A stretch of 64,000 nt of DNA from Nemopilema nomurai (lineage: Eukaryota > Cnidaria > Scyphozoa > Rhizostomeae > Rhizostomatidae): the NCBI GenBank assembly GCA_003864495.1, contig ML133410.1, positions 930,001 to 994,000 on the forward strand, given 5' to 3'. The notes under the pieces are model-generated. The model was not told where the DNA came from. It saw only the letters and a list, made by a program, of their open reading frames with translations, and did no database searches. The number at the start of each line of letters is the position of its first letter. Positions within the stretch are counted from its first letter, which is position 1. A program made the translations under genes and the position numbers. This document shows, one piece after another, positions 13,492-33,800 of the stretch.

Positions 13492-15489
13492 AATAAAAAC
13501 TGGATTTCATATTGTGAAGGCTCCTTCTACTGTGGTACACTCACGCCATTTCATTGGATCCCTGTGTCAGAATACTTTTCAGCAAAATATGTATAATCTA
13601 TTTATTAGCTTCTTATTTGAATTTGCTGAGTAGTTTCAATGGTCGTGTGAATTGTTTTATTATGTTATTTAAACCTAACTGTTTCTTTATATAACTGTCG
13701 CCCAAATGATGTACATCTTTTCTTTTTCGATTTTATCTAAGAGAAAACAAGATTATTGTTGAGAACAACTGCTTTTTGAATCATCATTAATGCACTTTCT
13801 TTCTCATGGCGATCTTGATTTTTGTGACTTTTCGTGCCATTGTGTTTTGTTTTCTGACTTGTTCATGTGCGTTATCAAAATCAATCCTGACGTTTGTTCA
13901 TTTTGTATTCGTAATGAAATTTGAATGATAGCTTAATGTAGTTTATTTCTAGTATCACTCTTGCTTGGTAAAGTTAAAACTGAGATTTACAACAGCTGAA
14001 GAAATTGGTGGAATGCGAAGTACTTTCGGGCAAAACAGTAGTACCATATTAACTCGCTCCATGACGACCTACTAACGTGGCAGCGAGACATCTTCCCTTT
14101 CCAAAGTTATTCCATATGTTTTTTAATCGTGATTTTCAGAACACCATTCCCATTAATACCAAATTCCGATAAATGCGTTGGCCATTCAAACCGTTGTTTT
14201 CGGGATCCCAATTTTCTGGACAGAAAAGCGTACAATCAAAAGTGTTGCTGTTGCAAGAACGTTTGGGGCCTAACGTCAACACACGCTTCGAGTGTTGTGA
14301 AAAAGGGACTTGGTAGTGGCTTACAGAATCTGGTTTGGATGTGTCGCGGACAAAACATGGGCAACTACCACTCAGTTGGCCCACAATCGGCATCTTTATT
14401 GCATCAAAAACCAAATAACCTACTCACCGCACCATTCGTTATTTCAGTTGACCAAGACACTGTAATAATCCTGAAGAAATGTTGTAATAATCCTGAAGAA
14501 ATGTTCCTTGTGTGAATCCATGTGTGAACTGGAGCTGAGTCTAAACGTGTCTTCAGCCCTGGTCCTGAACTCAAAAGCAACCATAGTAAAGACAAAACCT
14601 TTGTTCCATCATCGACAAGGGACCTGCCAAACCACTTCTTACCTCCCTTGGGAGTTTAACCAGTACCTTGAACAATAGCCTACTTGTTTGCAATAATCGA
14701 AACAAAACATCGGGGAATGTCATAGGAATTGGCTATTACCCCAGCACAAAGCAACAAACCTATGATTGAGGCATTTGCATAAATCTTTCGCAACATGTAT
14801 ACTACACTATTTTAATGGTCCGTTCAAAACATTCTATGGGGAGGCTTGAAGCTGCTCAGAATAAGGACGAGTTTGTCTTCATGAAACCAAAGCATTTCTG
14901 AACAATCCTAGATTCATCATCGCAACTTCTCCAAATACACTTGATCCGTATATCACATGGATGCAGTGCTTCATCGTTTTACAAATCGTAAAACGGTGAA
15001 GAAAACCATACCGTTGTACTAATCACGATTTACCTTGTCTTAAGCTGTATCTCACCAGCGAAAGTAATATGTTTCACTCTAAGAAGTGACTACCCACCAC
15101 AAGTGAATTCAAAACGACCAAACAGCCTACTGTTGATTGGCAATCAACTTTAATTATTATGCTCAATTTCATTATCATCATTAACCAGTTCTTAAATACG
15201 ATCAAAAGTTGTGAGAAACTTGTCATAAGTAGAAACCGTGTCACAAAGAGGATCAAACAAGAATATTGTTTATAAAGCAACTTGCATAATTGTTGTGATG
15301 AGTTGTGCGTTAAAAAGATTTCCCGTGATTAGCCTTGCAAGATAGATGGACAGCGGAAATCAAGAGGTAAAGTTGCATAATTTTCCACTTTCTCAATCGA
15401 AATTCTGCTCCATCCTAACTTCATGAATTTTCAGAATTAATGTTCTGTGAAAGATATATTTGAACAAGTGCTTTGCAGTACAAAACTTC

Positions 15490-15555
15490 ACAATTGCTAG
15501 AAAAAGCGGAACTATTTTGTATGCGAAAAATAGTTCCGCTTTTTCTAGCAATTGT
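15490..15555. repeat. Perfect 29-bp inverted repeat (hairpin, 8-nt loop)
   Basis: Bases 15490-15518 are exactly the reverse complement of 15527-15555, with an 8-base loop between. The stem mixes all four bases and is not a simple palindromic microsatellite. It could be a small foldback element, a miRNA-like precursor or a replication-generated palindrome; the sequence alone does not decide. Confidence 0.85.
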
Positions 15556-16305
15556 AAAGATATATTTAGAGAATTTCTACCGCGATCTCGTCACTAAAAT
15601 AGAACACAATAAGACATTTATCATCGTACAAATCTAATAAATATTTCTACATTATAGCGAAGATATTGATGCCGTGATATGCTAACCAACACACAATTCC
15701 AAGACAGCGAATCATTAGATATTTGAAACTTGAAATTGTTCAAAAATACAATTTCCATCTACATTTGAAAACTAATTTCAATTCAAAATAACACTATTAT
15801 ATAGCTAGCAAAAACACAAATAAACTCTAATTTGACATAAGCTTTAATCACATTGGAAGTTCTCGATTCCCTTCAGAAGGTAAATGGGAATTTATGTCTA
15901 TGGGATTTGAATGCTACATAAATGACAACAACAAAAGGATTTGATACAACAACAACAACAAGTTTAATAAATTAAAAAAGGATTTGATAAAGTAAAAAAC
16001 AAACAGAAGTTAAATCTGAGTTAGCATTCTGAAATGTAAAAAGGAAACTATCTGTTTAGGCTTTCATCTAATTTTCATCTAAGTGTGTAGCTACACCGAA
16101 ATATTTTGGAACGCGAGATTATAATCCATTTAAACAGAGTTTCCCCTGAACCTTGCAGAAAGCATAACTTGGCCAAACGATAATAAAACAATGAGAGAAA
16201 GAATTCATCTAAGCATAAATCAACTAAACTGCAAACCATATTTAAACAGGGGGAAAGTCGAATAAGCATCACACCTAGAAAGAGGTGATATTCTGGCGAA
16301 TTCCA

Positions 16306-24455
<8,150 letters not shown>

Positions 24456-24478
24456 TTTTTGTGTTTCTCTAAAGCCTT

Positions 24479-26913
24479 CTACAAAAAATAATATTCAAAT
24501 ACTGACATAAGTGGGGCAGACGTAGGTGGTAATGCTCCTACATGACCTACATAAATGTTCCATGTTCTTTTAGGAAACACTACTTTGAGTTGTCAAAACA
24601 GAAACGCCAAAGTTGACTTGCAGAGTATTCCAGTAAGGAATGCTTCAAATTTGAGCTTCATTCTATACTCGTTGGTGAAAGGACATTGGGCATTCCCCTG
24701 CTCCATTCCAACAATGGTTAACAGGAAATATTTCCCACATTTTGGTCCTATTTTTTGCTGTGGATGTAATATTTTGACATATCATTTTGGCTTATGGAAC
24801 ATATCATTTTAAATTTAAAAACATTTCCTTTATTTCTACGAAATGCGATAATTATCATGATTACTGCGTAAAAAATGGCACGTTTCAGTATGCTGATAGC
24901 ACGTTCATGTGCCAGCATCCATGATACATGCATGCTCAATTAGCGATGCCTTTCGAAGAAATTAGAATTGTAGACAATATACAGCAAGTAAAGCCCGTAA
25001 ATTACTTCTCCGTGATAATACCTACTGACCTTGAAGATTTCAAGAAGTTGTCCGAGTTTGCATGTACAGCTCACTAACGTATTACTTAAGCTTTCGAAAG
25101 TTGCCAGATTTCCTACGTTTTAATAGCGAACCTTCGTGTCTTCTCATCTCAGAAAACGTAAGATTTCATCACCCTCCGAGAAACTTCGATCGAAAACAAC
25201 GCCATGTTTCAATGTCTGAAAACCTCCTGTGCAGCGCCACTGCGCAGGTCACAAGAGCTCACCAAAATACGATATGCACAAAATTGCTTCCTGAATTTAG
25301 GAATTTAAAACAAAAGGAACTGTTTCTTTTTCTAATTGATACCCTTCCATTCTCAGTTTTCCAGATTGGTAGGGTATTCTGGTAGCAGAAATGCAACCAT
25401 TGCATGACTTTACATACCAGTTCGTTTTGGGGTTCAAGCGAGATCGGGAACTTTTCAAAACCTTTCAGTTACATCAAAACAACTTTCGCTTTCGCTTGTG
25501 CATCCTGGAATATCGTATTTCCTAGAAAAAGCGTCACTGATTTTCAGTCCTGGAGATGCATCTTTAGCCACTTTAGAAAAGTACTAGCCCCAGTGACATA
25601 ACGAAACCCCTAACGCTACCCCAAAAAATCAAGCAGATTAGCCTTGGAAAGACAAGAGCTTCGAATCGAAGCCAAGAGTGACGTCACACACAAATGGAAG
25701 AAGCGAAAATTTGAAACCAACGTTTTCGGCAAATCAATTTCGAAAAAATAACTCGCCATCCTGCGCGTGCGTCACTCGCATTCCTGTGACAATCGCAAGT
25801 CCGGGGTTCGCAAAAAGAAGAAGGGAAGGGATTCGTGATGTGCTTGTATGTTGAAATTTGACAATTTTAGCTATTGCGTAGCCGGTTTTGTTTTTAATAC
25901 CCATACCTCAGTGGCACCGCCAGGAATTTTTTCTTTAGGGGGGGGGGCAGCATAGAAGGTCGGGGACACCGCCCCCCTTTCCCTTGCAGGCGCTACTGTC
26001 ATTTCGAATTTTCTAAAGCGACACGCAACACTAGTAAAGTCCGCTTTTGCATTTTTCATTCGTCAACTTGAATAGTATTTCCTGCAGGGCAAGAAGCCGT
26101 GTATGTGCGTGATAGCGTGATTGGGGCACTGAAGTTCAAATAGACGAAACACAGCAAAATTAAAAAATTCATAATGCTGCCAGGAAACGAAAATCTTGTT
26201 TACATAAACAGAAACTAAAGGATCAAGGATCTAAGTCTATATTAGTTCTGTTTGGCGTTTATCGATCAAAATGATTGACTTGTTAGAAATTTTAATGGCC
26301 TTGTAATTCCCTTTCCTTGTGCCAATTAAAAGTTTATATTTGTCGATTAGCTTCTTGATTTGAATAATTATTTTATTTTGACACGGTTCCAAGTGGTTGA
26401 AAAATACTTCTGATGATATGTCAACCAGATGGGCCAGAAGAACCGCAAGTTCATGTATCCTCCCTTCTCTCCCTTCTCTCCTTCTCTTAGATTATTTAGT
26501 GCCCTGTCAGGAGAAAATACCCCTGTCAAGTGGAACTCTCATTGCATCAATGCTCTTCCGTTGGAGCCACGTCATAATTGCTCCGTTCGCCTGGACATCT
26601 GCGTGTTTGTCTGTAACAAATTCGCTTTCAGTCTGTCAACCAGTTATATCGCCTGTTTGTTTGATAGCGTAAATAAATAATGCAAAAGTAAACAAACAGA
26701 GTAAAATGTTTATGTTAGCATCGCTTTTGAGTTGAACACATTGTTGTCACGCAGCTACGAGGATGACACTATGTTTGTAGAGGCCGAAAGACAATTGTCA
26801 TCAAACAGCAAGACATTGTATTGTGTGGCAGTTTATTTCTGTTGACGGGTAAAATAGAACAGGACCAAAGCTGTGTCAGCCTGAATTCGGAGCTGACGGT
26901 TGGTGTGGTTCTG
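24479..26913. other. Intergenic region between MKNK and the class C GPCR
   Basis: About 2.4 kb between divergently transcribed genes. It should hold the MKNK promoter and any upstream UTR exon: the MKNK start codon lies in an exon preceded by a splice acceptor, so transcription starts further upstream. I see no coding similarity. A C/T-rich tract lies around 26458-26490. Confidence 0.5.
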
Positions 26914-26921
26914 TATAAAAG
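26914..26921 (+). promoter_or_regulatory. TATA box (TATAAAAG) of the class C GPCR gene
   Basis: A consensus TATAAAAG lies about 100 bases before the chosen ATG, predicting a start site near 26945 and a 5'UTR of about 70 bases. With an intronless reading frame, this supports a compact single-exon gene. Confidence 0.6.
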
Positions 26922-27014
26922 CGGTTTTTGTTGTTGCGTGGCCTAACTGGAGCAAAAACCCTGTCACTGGTAGCGCAAAGTGATGGAGAGGTGCATTTTG
27001 GATCAGGCGTCGTG

Positions 27015-29759
27015 ATGTTTGCATTTCTGGTACTTTTCTTGCTGACGCAATCCCAGGGCCTAACAGACAAATGCAATACAAATTTACCAATTAAAGACCT
27101 GAACGGCGAAGTGATTATTGCAGGGCTTTTCCCATTGAATTATTACAGTTCTAAGAAGTCGACGTTTGTTCGAAACGACGTGGCCATAACTTGGGTGGAA
27201 GCATTCGTCTTCGCAATCAGACAAATAAACAATAACAGCGACATCCTACCTGGAATACGCATTGGCTATGACGTGCGAAACAGCTGCAACGAGGAGGAAA
27301 TTGCCCTCAAGAATGTCTTGGATTTCGTGCTGGACTTGAGTTTTCTTGATAACAGCACCCAGGAAGCTGGACAGAAATGTGGTTGTTTGGATGCCAGGAA
27401 CAGAATTGTGGCAGTTGTAGGCGGCGCATCTTCAAGTATATCCACGTCAGTGTCCAACGTTTTGAGCGTCGATGGCATGCCTCAGATCAGTTATTCTTCC
27501 ACAAGTGTTGCACTGAGCAACAAGGACAAGTACCCGAATTTCCTTCGCACATTGCCGTCTGACATTTACCAAGCCAAAGCAATTGTTGCATTGTTGAAGG
27601 AGTTCGGTTGGACGTATATAAACATACTCGCCTCAGACGATGATTACGGGAGGCTTGGGTTTTACCAATTGGAAAAGGAATTGAGAAGCGAGGGTATGTG
27701 TGTCGCGGAGTCAAAGATCTTCAAGAAATCTCTCAACAAAGAAAGGCTGCATGACATTGTTTATAGTATTGGTAAGGGGGTTCGAAAGAAGGCTAATGTT
27801 GTTGTGTTGTGGTGTCAGATCAACGCAGCGAAAATGATAATCGAAGAGGCATGGAAAGCGGGGCTGTGGGGCATCACATGGCTGGGCTGCGAGACGCTAG
27901 GTGACAATGTGGACTTGTTGGAGCTTGGGGACATTGTTGAGGGTTTCATAGGGCTGAAGCCGACGCTAAGCAAGGTACCGGCCTTTGAAGAGTACCTTGA
28001 CAATCTGGTTCAGCCCAACGACACCTCTGGGAACCCCTGGCTTGAGAGTTACTGGTCGTCCGGGCCCACGTGCCCGAATGGAAACTCTACGGAGAACTGC
28101 ACGCGTGCAAGGACGGGAAAGAATTTACCACGAAGTAAATACTCGCATGTAATCAGCGCAGTTTACGCAGTATCCCTCGCTTTGCACGAGGTTGCAAAGG
28201 CATCGAACGGCACTGTCCTTGAAATGCTGTCTACAATGACACCGGAAAATTTTTACAATGAAATCAAAGAAGTGAAGTACAAAGATACAGAGAGCGACAT
28301 GAAAATCAGTTTTGACGATGAAGGGGATCCAGAATTTGCATCGTACACCTTTACAAACGTACAAAAAGACGCACAAGGCAGGAAACTTGGCTTTGTTGAC
28401 ATTGGGCAATGGGATGGGGAAACAGGCGTGATCAAAATCAACGCCAAGAGAATTTCATGGGCGGGCAACCGGTCGTTTGTTAGCTCCGTATGCAGTTTGC
28501 CCTGTCAGCCGGGGACGTATAAGATCCAAGGAGATGTTCCTTGCTGTTGGTCCTGCATCAAATGTCAAGTCGATACCATAAGCCAGAGTGGCAACAGGAC
28601 GTCCTGCTTGTCCTGTCCGAGTTCAAAGATTTCCAATGCCAACAACACCAACTGCCTCCACCTCAAGGAGATCACTTTCTCTGCAAGCAGCATGATTTTG
28701 GAGGCATTCCTCTTCATCGCTTCGATTACCATCCTCTTCGTTATCTTCGTTTTTCTTGTATACCTGAAGAACTGGAACACTCCTGTTGTTAAGTCTTCCA
28801 ATCGAGAGCTTTCGCTTATCCAGTTGGTGATGCTGTTTGCCTCTTTCTGGTACCCAGCCTCGTTTGTTATGAAGCCTTCAAGATTCAACTGTACAATTCA
28901 ACCAATTTGGCTGGCAACATGTCCTACAGTAGTGCTTGCGATCACTTTCGTAAAAACATATCGTCTATACAGAATATTCAACAAAAAGACAACGGAGCAA
29001 TCGAAAATTCTGCATAACAAATATCAGTCGCTCGCTGTGTTTATCATACTGTTCCTCCAAATATTTGTTGTTGTCCTGTGGCTGCAGGAAAACAAGCTGA
29101 AAGTTGTACAAACTGTAAATCGCATCGAAATGTCGTTCATTCGACACTGTTGCGAGAAGGCGGGGACTTTGCTCGTAATCTCGCAAAGTTACAATGTAGC
29201 GATATCGATCGGTTGCGCCTTCATGGCGTTTCGAGCTCGCAAGTTGCCGAATGCATTCAACGAAGCTCGCTACATCGCATTCGGTACATTCACCTACTGC
29301 ATTCTATGGATGTTCTCTATCCCGCTCTTTCTCAGTGCTGACATCCTCGAAAAGAACCAGGTCATTTGCGCAGTGAGCACAATCGCGAACTTGTCGCTTC
29401 TTCTCTGTTTTTACGGCAACAAAATTCGCGTGATGCTCTTCGTGCCTGACCAAAACACGAAACACTTCTTCACAAGGCAAGCGACGGTCGATCAGTTTGC
29501 TCGGTCGAACAGGGATTCGTCGTGTATGACGTCATCCTGGCCTACACTGCCAAGCGCACAAGGATCAGCGTGGTATATACACGACTCTTCGTGCTCCATT
29601 GGCAAAAGAACAGCGACAGAAGGGTCCCTCGATACGCTGGTTTCTAGCAAGAGGCTAGCTGGAACGTGCAACCCTAGGATTATGAAGAAATATGCACCTT
29701 CTCCACTCGAAATGTTATTCCCACGATATGGGCGTGAAAGATCGCAGACTGTTGATTGA
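27015..29759 (+). CDS. Class C GPCR, calcium-sensing/metabotropic-glutamate receptor-like, single exon (914 aa)
   Basis: A plasma-membrane receptor with extracellular Venus-flytrap ligand domain, Cys-rich linker and seven membrane helices. The ATG at 27015 opens a signal peptide (MFAFLVLFLLTQSQG); in-frame codons upstream contain no ATG and overlap the putative 5'UTR. Flytrap (about 20-485): GGASSSIS, SYSSTS, FLRTLPSD, DDDYGR and CET line up with the CaSR/mGluR contacts for the amino-acid backbone (two Ser/Thr positions, Asp, Tyr, and the CaSR Glu in the S-E-A context). Cys-rich NCD3G module, about 490-550 (SLPCQPGTYK, PCCWSCIKC). 7TM about 558-808, with the TM6 signature RKLPNAFNEARYIAF and TM7 FYGNKIRVMLF. 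The C-tail is about 106 residues. The absence of introns, beside intron-rich neighbours, suggests a retroposed or lineage-expanded receptor. Ligand unknown; the CaSR-like pocket makes amino acids or cations the first guess. Confidence 0.93.
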   Translation: MFAFLVLFLLTQSQGLTDKCNTNLPIKDLNGEVIIAGLFPLNYYSSKKSTFVRNDVAITWVEAFVFAIRQINNNSDILPGIRIGYDVRNSCNEEEIALKNVLDFVLDLSFLDNSTQEAGQKCGCLDARNRIVAVVGGASSSISTSVSNVLSVDGMPQISYSSTSVALSNKDKYPNFLRTLPSDIYQAKAIVALLKEFGWTYINILASDDDYGRLGFYQLEKELRSEGMCVAESKIFKKSLNKERLHDIVYSIGKGVRKKANVVVLWCQINAAKMIIEEAWKAGLWGITWLGCETLGDNVDLLELGDIVEGFIGLKPTLSKVPAFEEYLDNLVQPNDTSGNPWLESYWSSGPTCPNGNSTENCTRARTGKNLPRSKYSHVISAVYAVSLALHEVAKASNGTVLEMLSTMTPENFYNEIKEVKYKDTESDMKISFDDEGDPEFASYTFTNVQKDAQGRKLGFVDIGQWDGETGVIKINAKRISWAGNRSFVSSVCSLPCQPGTYKIQGDVPCCWSCIKCQVDTISQSGNRTSCLSCPSSKISNANNTNCLHLKEITFSASSMILEAFLFIASITILFVIFVFLVYLKNWNTPVVKSSNRELSLIQLVMLFASFWYPASFVMKPSRFNCTIQPIWLATCPTVVLAITFVKTYRLYRIFNKKTTEQSKILHNKYQSLAVFIILFLQIFVVVLWLQENKLKVVQTVNRIEMSFIRHCCEKAGTLLVISQSYNVAISIGCAFMAFRARKLPNAFNEARYIAFGTFTYCILWMFSIPLFLSADILEKNQVICAVSTIANLSLLLCFYGNKIRVMLFVPDQNTKHFFTRQATVDQFARSNRDSSCMTSSWPTLPSAQGSAWYIHDSSCSIGKRTATEGSLDTLVSSKRLAGTCNPRIMKKYAPSPLEMLFPRYGRERSQTVD

Positions 29760-30815
29760 AAATTAAACAATCTTCTTGGCATTTTCAATTGGTTTGTAAC
29801 TGATAGGGGAAAGAGTTTATGGATTCTAGTGAATCCTTCTAGCGATATATACTTTTTTGACCCTAATAATTTCGGTCATTAGTTGTTTCCAAGAAGTTAT
29901 GAGAAAACATCCACATTCTGCATAGTTTATTGTTTTTCTAATCTTGTGTAAGTTGATGCTTCAAGTTTTTCTACGATTATCTTTTACTTTGGTAGTTCTG
30001 CAGATAGACAGTGCCTTTGAAAGATTCGTTTTGGAACACAGAACCAGAACGATTTACGATTCTGTTTTTTTAAAGGTAATTTGACCGCAAGGTTTTAGTC
30101 ATCTCAGAAGCATCATACAGTTGAAAATGTTTTTATTGTGATTTTCGCTCAAAGGGGCTCGAAGTCATCCTAAAAAATGGTTTTCGAACATTTAACGTTT
30201 TTTTCATCAGGAAGTGTAACTGTTAGCCTTTGTATTCGTGTGTCTATAATTTCATTGAAAATGGTAAAAGAAAATATTGGAGCGTGTCAGTGCTTGAAAA
30301 GTGCTAAACTGTTTTTTGATACTGATAACCGTGATATTTGCATTTATCTCGCGAATCAATGTTGATATTGATAATTACAGCCAATACTTTGCGGCGTCAC
30401 CTGATAAAACTAAAATGGCAACTAGGATTTGCCTCAGACATCTCTAAGCAAATGAGCTGTTTCTTCAGCTGCACATTTCTCGTCCAGAAAACTCAGCAAC
30501 GTTAGGTACAAGGCTGCTTGTAAACACGTGAGGAACGGTACAAGGAAGAATTGTTGTAGAATTTTGGAACATTGACAGCTATTTCACTGTTTTCGTTTGT
30601 CTGAATCAACGTCATCATCAGTACAATCACCACTTTGGTTTGAAGCAATCAAAGTTTTTCTTTACACGTGGGAAACTTGGTAGTTCGTTGAATGGGCAAT
30701 CGGCGCTTATTACGTAATTTGGCCTGGAGAAATACTAAGGGAGATCAGACATGGTTAAATCCAAACATTTGATTTGTAGAGCAAACTGTGTGAATCCCCC
30801 TTTGCTTCTCAGGCC
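29760..30815. other. Intergenic: GPCR 3' flank and lipase A promoter region
   Basis: About 1.06 kb of AT-rich sequence with no coding similarity. Its left part should be the GPCR 3'UTR; its right end leads into the lipase A TATA box. Confidence 0.5.
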
Positions 30816-30822
30816 TATAAAT
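30816..30822 (+). promoter_or_regulatory. TATA box (TATAAAT) of lipase A
   Basis: TATAAAT lies 71 bases before the lipase A start codon, a spacing that gives a 5'UTR of about 40-45 bases. Confidence 0.55.
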
Positions 30823-30892
30823 TGCACCCCTCCCAATCACCTATAAGTCAAATGCTTTGGTAATTTCTGGCATTTCCATCAACGATCCGTCA

Positions 30893-33800
30893 ATGAAGTC
30901 TTTTCAACCTTGCCTTGGATTTTTCGTCTTCATAATTTGGTCGACAATTGGTTTGTGTTTCTTTTTCAAATTTCACGTCTTTTAGAGTTTAGTATATCCT
31001 GTTCATTCTTTATATATTTATTACTCTCTATATACACCACTTCTTCCAATTACATTGAATATCTCGTTGTTGATGTATTTCTAAACCTGCTTTCTATGCC
31101 TTTATGCCCAATAATTTTGCTAAGAGTGGTTGATATCGAAGGTCCTCGCTCATTTGTGTCTTGCTGACTATCAAAGTATTACCCCATCACATGTTTACAA
31201 ACTACAGCTGCGTTCTCGAATCGTGATATCTCTTTTCCCAGCTTCAGAGGTCACTTACCCTCCGTATGGCAAATTCACAAGCGATCCACCGTTCCACAAA
31301 AAGTGGATGTCATTACCCCAATCTCCAAGCAGCGTTGGAACAGAGTTCTATTTATTCACGAGAGCAACGCAAGACGAGGGCCAACTGTTAGATCCACTGA
31401 AGCGATCAAACATACTTCTCTCGAGCTTTGCTGGGACGAAAAGAACGGTCTTCATTTCACATGGATTCACCGGTAAGTGCTATGTTTTGTTACTTTCATG
31501 CTTTGGATCATCGGCTGCACAAAAAGTTTCTCTCACTATGTATGCAGCGACCATGCTCGGCTCAAACATCTTGAATCGTGTCACCCACCAATATCGTCTT
31601 TCTATTATACTGGGCTGTACCTTACAGATTATACTTACATTACTATGTAAGGATTCTTCGTCTTTCTAAACTCCCGATGCCTTATTTTGGACACCAATTC
31701 TCAGAAACATTTGATAAGTAGGTACTAAACATATAATGTATATACAGGCACTTGACCAACGTGCTCTTAACGTAATTCTAGAACATATCAAGTGGCAAAA
31801 TGTGCTAGATCTAAAGCCTAAAATAAACGCTCTCCTCACGAATAAAATCTAAAACCTTTCACCAGTTGTTGAAGTCCAAATTGGCGGTTAAAAAGTAAAT
31901 GGATTGTCTCTGATTCTTCAAGTGCCATTTTTCAAAGACTGATGCCTTGTCAACTCTCTGCACTAATGTACGGACTTTAAAAAACAAAATTTGTAATATT
32001 TTCAGCCACACTGAGCCATATTTATGTCGAATTGCAGGCCTTGAAAAGTTGCCAGTGAATTTGTAACTCTAACACATAATGCTACACCCCCATCTAAACG
32101 ATAAACATTCAAAATACTGCCACCGATCTCATGATGCTGTTTTTAGGAACACTAGCGTCACGAATAACCAGAGTTTGCCCTGGGTTTGAATGTTATCTTT
32201 CTCCTTTCTCGGCAGGAGGCCTTGATTCGCCACTGAACAAACCAATGACAGATGCTTTGCTGCGAAGAGGTGACTTCAATGTCATTGTCGTGGCGTGGAA
32301 AAACGGCTCCTACGCATCATATAATAAAGCAGCAGCCAACTGCCGCTTGGTAGGCGCACAAATCGGATATCTTGTCGAGATGCTTCACAACGTCACAGGC
32401 ATTCCATTCTCGAAGGTGCACGTGATTGGGTACAGCCTCGGGGCGCACGTGGCAGGTTACGCTGGAAGCTATCTGAAGGGCATTGGTCACGTGTTGGGGA
32501 GAATAACAGGTAGGTGTTCCGATGGGAAATACACAGTTCATTGCCCCCTATAGAGTATAGGTCTGTGCTTTTTACGGAAGGCTAAGGCTTGTCTGTGCCC
32601 TCTCCTTTTGTACCGCTATGGACACATGCATGTTTAGTACTACTCTCTAATTTTCATGGAGTATTATGTACATTAAATTTTATGTATTTAATCTCGTAGG
32701 TATTTATTTGATGTAGTAGTTTTAACTGTTGGCTTGGATGAGCTCTTTTCACTCAAAAACAGTTTTTAAGCCGTTTTTAACCGCCATTTTAGCCGTTTTT
32801 AACACACCAGTTTTGAGCCGTTTTTTGCGTAGCACCTTGATCAAGTATTAATTATTATAATTATAATTATTTTGGGGCCACCCGTTTAGGCTTTATCCTA
32901 TTTAGGTCATTCCTTTGCAATTGTTGTGGATTCTTTCACTACCTTTTACATTTAGCATTGTTAGTACTTTCTTCCCTTGATACCTTGTGTCGTGATTTTG
33001 TTGTCATGGTAATGTTTCAGCGTTGGACCCGGCAGCGCCTCTCTTTGAACACGAGGACATTGCTGTCCGCATTGACAAGTCTGATGCAGAATTCGTTGAC
33101 GTGATGCACACAAATACACAAAAGGTTGCCATAGCAACTGGCATAGGCATGGCAACAGCCGCTGGCCATATCGACTTCTACGTCAACGGAGGAGGAAGGC
33201 AACCTGGCTGCTTGGACCTTGATGACGGTATGCCTCGTTCCAGTCCCTTCTCTTCCAGTCCCTTCTCTTCCAGTCGCTGCTCATTCTGTTGGCTACCTTA
33301 TGTTTAACCTACAAAAACACCCACTAAAACGAAGCAGAAATGTCCATTAGTTGATCATTTTGGAGGGCCTTCTTGAATCTCGAAGCACGATGAAGCTTTT
33401 GAATAAAATTGTTTCAACGAAATCGATTTGACAGTAGATAGAGAATTTCTTCAATGGTTGTGTACTTTGCTTGCTTCATTACAAAATTGAGCATCCCCCT
33501 TTACCTGTAAAAAGGATTTGGGGGCTTATTTACCTATTCTGTCTTTTAATGGTGATATCACCAGCACCTTTTCATCCAGTCCCCTGCTCTGTCTAGTCGT
33601 GTTCAGAAGATTATTGCATACCCGTTTTCAAGCTGATCTCGATGTAGTGGGTTTGTAGCTCAATCTCAAAGCTCCAACATAAACGGCAATACGACTTCTG
33701 GTTACAAGATACAACTTTATTTTAGGCGTTGCGAAGATGCTCAGCTGCAGCCACACGCGATCGTACGCCCTGTTCGTCGAATCGATTGCCACTGGCGACA

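Larger units (their letters stand above)
13362..16305. other. Convergent intergenic region between GCDH and MKNK
   Basis: About 2.9 kb separates the two convergent stop codons. It holds the GCDH polyA signal, a 21-bp direct duplication near 14461-14510 and a perfect hairpin at 15490-15555 (listed separately). Open frames around 14129-14515 show no family resemblance, codon pattern or splice context, so I call no gene here. Confidence 0.6.

Noticed and set aside
14129..14515. 128-codon frame with several cysteines
   Set aside because: No recognisable domain, no splice context, and overlapped by an antisense frame of similar length; probably chance in an intergenic region.
26928..27014. Longer N-terminus for the class C receptor (943 aa)
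   Set aside because: The extension opens with a TTG codon, contains no ATG and overlaps the expected 5'UTR just after the TATA box. The ATG at 27015 starts a clear signal peptide.
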